NCBI GenBank assembly: GCA_030065755.1
Contig: JASJDA010000104.1
Location: 1-35,592, forward strand
DNA length: 35,592 nucleotides
Source: Prochloraceae cyanobacterium
GTDB taxonomy: Bacteria; Cyanobacteriota; Cyanobacteriia; Cyanobacteriales; JASJDA01
Reading direction: 5' to 3'
This document shows, piece by piece, positions 31,682 to 35,592 of the stretch (position 1 is the stretch's first letter; the number at the start of each line of letters is the position of its first letter). The position numbers and the translations under genes are program-made. A model generated the notes under the pieces. It saw nothing but the letters and a program-made list of their open reading frames with translations, was not told the origin of the DNA and ran no database searches.

Positions 31682-31903
31682 AGTTACTTTAATCCAATAG
31701 CTACCTCTTTTAATTGTTCTACTATTTTCTTGTTTTTATGACTCCTAGTACCATATAGTCTAGCACTAAATACTGTAATTATCTCTAAAACATCCTGGGC
31801 TAAATCCTCTTCAAATATTGTCTAATTATTTAAAAGCAGATGTTAGCCCTTACAATTAAAAGAACGCATCATAGCAAATTCCTAAATTATTGCTACATAT
31901 CTT

Positions 31904-31957
31904 TCTCCCCCTGCTTCCCCTGCTTCCCCTGCTTCCCCTCTCCCCCTCTCCCTTTCA
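31904..31957. repeat. 9-bp tandem repeat TGCTTCCCC and pyrimidine tract
   Basis: At least three perfect copies of TGCTTCCCC (31912-31938) pass into a CTCTCCC-rich tract just after the cupin gene's 3' end. It is a simple repeat with no coding role; similar C-rich repeats mark 16999-17046. Confidence 0.7.
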
Positions 31958-31967
31958 TCCCTCAAAT

Positions 31968-32360
31968 CTAAACTTCTTCATCAGAAAAGCGTATAATATC
32001 CTCATCTCCAAGATATTCGCCATTTTGCACTTCAATCATCACCAGTGGAATAACTCCTGGGTTTTCAACTCGGTGAGTAGTATTCATAGGAACGTAGGTA
32101 GATTGTTTTTGCATCAGCAAAGTTTCTTGACCGTTGCAAATCACCTTAGCCGTACCAGCTACTACTATCCAGTGTTCGCTGCGATGATAGTGCATTTGGG
32201 TGCTGATGTGATGTCCTGGTTTAACGACGATGCGATTAATTCGATAACGGGGACCTTCCTCTAAAACTGTAACTGTTCCCCAAGGCGGGGTGCGAGTAAC
32301 TTCTGTTTCTTCTCGTGATGATGTTCCCTCAGGGCTTTGCTTATTTGGCTCTTCACTCAT
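31968..32360 (-). CDS. Cupin protein, type II phosphomannose isomerase-like
   Basis: The 130-residue single cupin resembles the C-terminal isomerase domain of ManC-type mannose enzymes: PWGTVTVLEEGPRYRINRIVVKPGHHIS, then QMHYHRSEHWIVVAGTAKV with the metal-binding His cluster, then STYVPMNTTHRVENPG and LVMIEVQNGEYLGDEDIIRF. It stands alone, without the nucleotidyltransferase part. Such stand-alone cupins are taken to interconvert mannose-6-phosphate and fructose-6-phosphate for exopolysaccharide synthesis, but activity is not proven by sequence. The first 25 residues are polar and disordered. Confidence 0.8.
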   Translation of the reverse strand: MSEEPNKQSPEGTSSREETEVTRTPPWGTVTVLEEGPRYRINRIVVKPGHHISTQMHYHRSEHWIVVAGTAKVICNGQETLLMQKQSTYVPMNTTHRVENPGVIPLVMIEVQNGEYLGDEDIIRFSDEEV

Positions 32361-32444
32361 AGATCGAATCCTACTCCAATTTATATTTTAAGCGAGAAAT
32401 TTCTAGGAACAATCGACAATAGCAGAATTAATGGTCAACCAGAC

Positions 32445-32825
32445 CTAGATCCTTTCTGCCTCCAATAGATAAAAGTTGTTCAATACTCCTACAGTCTTAA
32501 AGTGGTAATTTGGCAAAGAAGAATGCAATGACAAATCTGTTTGGTAAATACTAAACAAGATTAAGTTATATTGTTGAGTGTTTTGAACAATAATTTGCTT
32601 AATTTGAGGACGACTCGTATCTACTAATGAGCCGCACTGCCGTTGTAGGAATTTTTCTAATCCCTGAGTTAATTGGGTGCAACCTTTTTCTTTAAGATAT
32701 ATCGTTAGCTGCTCTGTGGCATATTCTTCATAAGCTTTTTGACCTGGATTGCTCGCAGCCATTAGTCCTACTAATGTTCCGAAGACAATTCCACCAGCGA
32801 TCGCCCCTATTTGCATAACTTTCAT
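32445..32825 (-). CDS. DUF4359 protein with an N-terminal membrane segment
   Basis: The 126-residue protein has one hydrophobic N-terminal segment (residues 6-24), then NPGQKAYEEYATEQLTIYLKEKGC, a cyanobacterial DUF4359 pattern, with two Cys (C49 and C68 or so) that could form a disulfide outside the cytoplasm. A beta-rich end (YNLILFSIYQTDLSL, FKTVGVLNNFYLLE) follows. Function unknown. It is probably monocistronic, lying between the cupin gene and the tRNA. Confidence 0.7.
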   Translation of the reverse strand: MKVMQIGAIAGGIVFGTLVGLMAASNPGQKAYEEYATEQLTIYLKEKGCTQLTQGLEKFLQRQCGSLVDTSRPQIKQIIVQNTQQYNLILFSIYQTDLSLHSSLPNYHFKTVGVLNNFYLLEAERI

Positions 32826-32899
32826 GTTTCAATACCAATCAATTTAACTAGAGTTACTTCGATCGCTTTATAATATGCTAGGATATAAATCCCTGATAT

Positions 32900-32973
32900 G
32901 GCGAGCGTAGCCAAGTGGTTAAGGCAGTGGATTGTGGTTCCACCATTCGCGGGTTCGAGTCCCGTCGTTCGCC
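32900..32973 (+). tRNA. trnH: tRNA-His (anticodon GTG)
   Basis: A full cloverleaf is readable. The acceptor GCGAGCG (32901-32907) pairs with CGTTCGC (32966-32972, one G-U), with the extra G-1 (32900) opposite C73 (32973) that is diagnostic for tRNA-His. The D arm is GCCAAGTGGTTAAGGC, the anticodon loop is TTGTGGT with GTG, and the T arm is CGGGTTCGAGTCCCG. The CCA end is not encoded. Confidence 0.93.
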
Positions 32974-33106
32974 CTAATTTAATATTTATTAAAAGAGATT
33001 AACAAAAATTAACTTTATTTTGAAGGCTTTGGGTGTAATTAAGCTAAAAAAAGAAAAAATTGCCAACATAGTACATAGGTAATTAAAGTTGCAATTTAAC
33101 TGACTT

Positions 33107-33838
33107 ATGAAATCTCAGTACCAAAATGTGATTATTCGTCTTGAAGAAGTTAACAAAGTATATGGTAGTGGGGATACAGTAGTTCGCGCTCTTTCTAACG
33201 TTAATTTGACTGTAGAGCAAGGCGAATACTGTGCAATCATGGGAGCGTCAGGATCGGGAAAATCCACGGCTATGAATATAATTGGCTGTCTCGATCGACC
33301 CACTTCCGGTCGCTATTACTTCGATAATTTCGATGTCTCTAGATTAGCTGATGGGGAATTAGCTCAAATTCGCAATCTCAAAATTGGCTTTGTTTTTCAA
33401 CAGTTCCATTTACTTCCCCAGATGACCGCATTAGAAAATGTAATGCTGCCAATGGTGTATGCTGGGATACCTCGTTCGGAAAGACGCGATCGCGCTTCTG
33501 TAGCTTTACAAAGAGTAGGTTTAGAAAATCGGATGCAAAATAAACCCAATCAATTATCTGGGGGACAGCAGCAAAGAGTAGCGATCGCTCGCTCCATTGT
33601 CAACCAACCTATCCTATTACTAGCAGACGAACCAACTGGAGCGCTAGATTCTCGCACCACGTCAGAAGTAATGAATATTTTTGAAGAACTTAATGCTAGT
33701 GGAATTACCATTGTCATGGTCACTCACGAATCAGAAGTAGCTCGTCTAACCAAGCGTATTGTCTGGTTCCGCGACGGTCAAGTCGTACACTCTCATCTCA
33801 CTCCAGATGAAATGCTTCGCGTTGCAGTAGCTTCATAA
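33107..33838 (+). CDS. ABC transporter ATPase, MacB/LolD family
   Basis: The 243-residue ATPase has Walker [10 protein letters not shown] (about 48-56), the Q-loop [18 protein letters not shown] typical of MacB/LolD/DevA proteins, signature LSGGQQQR, Walker [15 protein letters not shown] and the H-loop MVTHE. Such ATPases power MacB-type exporters or DevBCA-like glycolipid export through partner permeases. No permease follows within the window; the next 404 bases are non-coding, so its partner is elsewhere, or this is an orphan subunit. Length is normal. Confidence 0.92.
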   Translation: MKSQYQNVIIRLEEVNKVYGSGDTVVRALSNVNLTVEQGEYCAIMGASGSGKSTAMNIIGCLDRPTSGRYYFDNFDVSRLADGELAQIRNLKIGFVFQQFHLLPQMTALENVMLPMVYAGIPRSERRDRASVALQRVGLENRMQNKPNQLSGGQQQRVAIARSIVNQPILLLADEPTGALDSRTTSEVMNIFEELNASGITIVMVTHESEVARLTKRIVWFRDGQVVHSHLTPDEMLRVAVAS

Positions 33839-34242
33839 ATTATCTGTTAATTGTCCTAATTTTAGGTAATTACACGCAAATATTTCGGACAAAATTATCT
33901 ATTTCTGTATGCCTTTGGAGTGATTTTAATCAGTTAGTGAAAATACTCGATCGAAGGATTTTTCACTTTCAAAATCACAATCGCTCCCTATTTTTACTAA
34001 GAGTTAATTTACTGTTTTTTGTTCGATCTTGCGATCGATTATATCTTTTTCATCAATAAAACCCTATTTTCACTCAAACTCTCAAATAATTGTGTCATCG
34101 ATCGCAAAAACATGGTGAACAAATAACATAAAGAACTAATGTATTAAAAAAACAGACAAAAACAAAATATTAGTTTATAATGGTTGAGAGTAGTATGTAA
34201 ATAAAATAAAATTTTTTTCTCTTGTAGAAGAGGGTAAATATT
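33839..34242. other. Intergenic region between the ABC ATPase and FHA genes
   Basis: These 404 bases contain no convincing gene. An inverted repeat pairs AGTGAAAAT (33936-33944) with ATTTTTCACT (33958-33967), which could terminate the ABC transcript or serve as an operator. The downstream half holds the likely promoter of the FHA gene (34153-34181). Confidence 0.5.
34153..34181 (+). promoter_or_regulatory. Sigma-70-type promoter for the FHA gene
   Basis: CAGACA (34153-34158, 4 of 6 matches to the -35 consensus) and a perfect TATAAT (34176-34181) are separated by 17 bases. Transcription would start near 34188 and give a leader of about 55 bases. A GAGGG ribosome-binding site stands ahead of the FHA gene start at 34243. 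Confidence 0.5.
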
Positions 34243-34695
34243 ATGAGTAGTTTACAACAACAATTTGAGCATATCTTAGCGATAGAAGACGAAAAAAATC
34301 AGCGAATGATTACACTCAAAGAAGATATGTATACCCTAGGACGTTCTGGGAAAACTTCTATTTTGATAGTCGATCGTCAAGTTTCTCGCCATCACGCTAC
34401 CATAATTCGTAAAAGAGATATCCGAATAAATAAGTCCTCATTTTGGATAATGGATGGGAATTTAAATGGTCAAAAAAGCACTAATGGGTTAATCATTAAC
34501 GGAAAATCATGCGTGTCTCATAAACTCAAAATAGGAGATATAATTCTTTTAGGTAGTAAAACAAAAATCAAGTACTACAAATTTTCTCTTGTCGCTTTAA
34601 AACAAATACTAAAAGCGGGACAAACTTTAAATCAATCCATCCTGGAAAGAATGTTGCTCAGACAAGAAGATAGCAAGCAAACAATGGTTATATAG
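34243..34695 (+). CDS. Stand-alone FHA-domain protein
   Basis: The 150-residue protein contains a forkhead-associated domain (about residues 18-105) that binds phosphothreonine peptides. Landmarks are TLGRSGKTSILIVDRQVSRHHATI (Gly-Arg, Ser-Arg-His-His), FWIMDGNLNGQKSTNGLIING (the Ser-x-x-Asn-Gly type loop) and KIGDIILLG. The remaining C-terminal 40 residues form a helix (ALKQILKAGQTLNQSILERMLL) that may mediate partner contact. No kinase or phosphatase gene adjoins it, so its signalling partner is unknown. Confidence 0.88.
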   Translation: MSSLQQQFEHILAIEDEKNQRMITLKEDMYTLGRSGKTSILIVDRQVSRHHATIIRKRDIRINKSSFWIMDGNLNGQKSTNGLIINGKSCVSHKLKIGDIILLGSKTKIKYYKFSLVALKQILKAGQTLNQSILERMLLRQEDSKQTMVI

Positions 34696-34809
34696 AAAAG
34701 ATATACTTACTTGTTTGCATAAACATAATTTTTTTTATAAAGCCAGACAAAAATAATAGCAGAATTTTTTTAAAAGATAGTATTTAAGTTTCCTAAAAAA
34801 TATAGCCAA

Positions 34810-34828
34810 GAGCTGCAAATTACAGCTC
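34810..34828. terminator. Hairpin between convergent FHA and msrA genes
   Basis: GAGCTG (34810-34815) pairs with CAGCTC (34823-34828) around a 7-base loop. It lies between convergent genes and could stop transcription from either side, but no T-run follows, so this is tentative. Confidence 0.3.
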
Positions 34829-34870
34829 CCGACTCATGTTATTTTGCCAAATTCACAGGGGCTACACCGA

Positions 34871-35527
34871 TTAAGGTTTTAGAGTTTTTGCTGGATATTC
34901 AACTTTAGTGCCACCTAAGCCACAATAACCATTAGGATTTTTAGCCAGGTATTGTTGGTGATAACTTTCTGCGTAGTAAAATTCAGGAGCAGAAATAATT
35001 TCAGTGGTTATGTCCCCATAACCAGCCGTATTGAGAACTTGCTGATAAGTATTTTGAGACGCTTGAGCTAATTGTTTTTGCTCCTGAGAGTAGAAATAAA
35101 TTCCCGATCGATATTGAGTGCCAACGTCATTACCTTGGCGCATACCTTGAGTTGGATTGTGACTTTCCCAGAAAACAGTTAGTAGTTGTTCGTAACTAAC
35201 TTTTTTCGGTTCATAAACGACATAAACTACTTCGTTATGACCCGTCATACCCGAACATACTTCTTGATAGGTGGGGTTAGGCGTAACACCTGCTGCATAA
35301 CCTACAGCAGTTGTGAAAACACCCTCTAGCTGCCAGAATTTGCGTTCTGCGCCCCAAAAACACCCCATGCCAAACATTGCTATCTCCATTTCTTCTGGGA
35401 AAGGAGGTTTGAGGGGATTGCCATTAACGTAGTGCTGAGAAGGAACTGGCATAGACTCCGATCGTCCTGGCAATGCTTCTTCTTTTGTTGGTAGGGAAAG
35501 CTTCTTACCAAATCCGAAAAATCCCAT
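34871..35527 (-). CDS. msrA: Peptide methionine-S-sulfoxide reductase MsrA
   Basis: The 218-residue enzyme reduces methionine-S-sulfoxide in proteins using thioredoxin. The catalytic [13 protein letters not shown] has Cys56, [27 protein letters not shown] is the family block, and [23 protein letters not shown] is the substrate pocket. The C-terminal [13 protein letters not shown] carries the likely resolving Cys. The first 45 residues ([20 protein letters not shown]) are the usual cyanobacterial and plastid-type N-terminal extension. The gene is convergent with the FHA gene. Confidence 0.95.
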   Translation of the reverse strand: MGFFGFGKKLSLPTKEEALPGRSESMPVPSQHYVNGNPLKPPFPEEMEIAMFGMGCFWGAERKFWQLEGVFTTAVGYAAGVTPNPTYQEVCSGMTGHNEVVYVVYEPKKVSYEQLLTVFWESHNPTQGMRQGNDVGTQYRSGIYFYSQEQKQLAQASQNTYQQVLNTAGYGDITTEIISAPEFYYAESYHQQYLAKNPNGYCGLGGTKVEYPAKTLKP

Positions 35528-35592
35528 AAATTATAACCCCGATCGCTTTTAAATTTGTTTCACTTAATTAATATTATGTAACATAGTTACTA

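Larger units (their letters stand above)
30453..31827 (-). mobile_element. TnpB-only element with 14-bp inverted ends
   Basis: AATTAGACAATATT at 30453-30466 is the exact inverse complement of 31814-31827, and the two flank the tnpB gene (30455-31681). No tnpA lies inside, so the element would rely on a transposase elsewhere. IS200/IS605 and IS607 elements, the usual homes of TnpB, do not end in inverted repeats, so the true ends may differ from these. No flanking target duplication is evident. Confidence 0.5.

Overview
The window is a chromosomal stretch from a cyanobacterium. The evidence is the very frequent GCGATCGC/CGATCG octamer (HIP1), a low G+C background by eye, a probable Psb35 photosystem II assembly protein, a cyanobacterial alternative respiratory terminal oxidase (ARTO) operon, a CbiM/CbiQ metal uptake pair, and abundant NACHT/WD40 and metacaspase genes. 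The species cannot be fixed from the sequence alone.

Layout: 1-3033 (minus) holds a two-gene conflict-type module, an EACC1-like small protein and a metacaspase-coiled repeat-FGE protein whose FGE domain is cut short. 3225-8965 (plus) carries a metal-flavoured run: a lipoprotein, Psb35-like, peptidase E, a NikL-like periplasmic protein, CbiM, CbiQ (no CbiO beside them), a zinc alpha-carbonic anhydrase, a tail-anchored acidic protein and a PepSY-type membrane protein. A hairpin plus T-run ends the run. 9028-16947 (minus) holds an S9 peptidase, a DpnII-type restriction-modification pair, a small membrane protein, PcrA helicase and a secreted DUF6263-like protein. 17001-21834 (minus) is a tightly packed operon of a STAND/NACHT ATPase, a separate WD40 protein with about 14 near-identical repeats (two seven-blade propellers) and a second, shortened ATPase.

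22158-29239 (minus) is the ARTO operon: two DUF2231 membrane proteins, ctaC lacking the CuA ligands, ctaD and ctaE. The central observation of the window is that ctaD is cut by a complete 2.7 kb group II intron lying in the ANTISENSE direction (23460-26197). Removing it restores a perfect 569-residue CtaD with every haem and CuB ligand, but an antisense intron cannot splice from the ctaD transcript. On this chromosome copy the oxidase should therefore be inactive, unless intact copies coexist in a polyploid cell or the two halves work as separate chains. Upstream lie two copies of a TTGAC-N5-GTCAA operator-like palindrome.

29697-35527 holds a metallo-beta-lactamase-fold protein, a TnpB element bounded by a 14-bp inverted repeat, a cupin, a DUF4359 protein, tRNA-His, a MacB/LolD-type ABC ATPase, an FHA protein and MsrA. 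Short dispersed repeats and simple tandem repeats have entered coding sequence in several places (16804-16834, 17001-17046, 27253-27279), and a 32-bp duplication makes a leader peptide before the methyltransferase.
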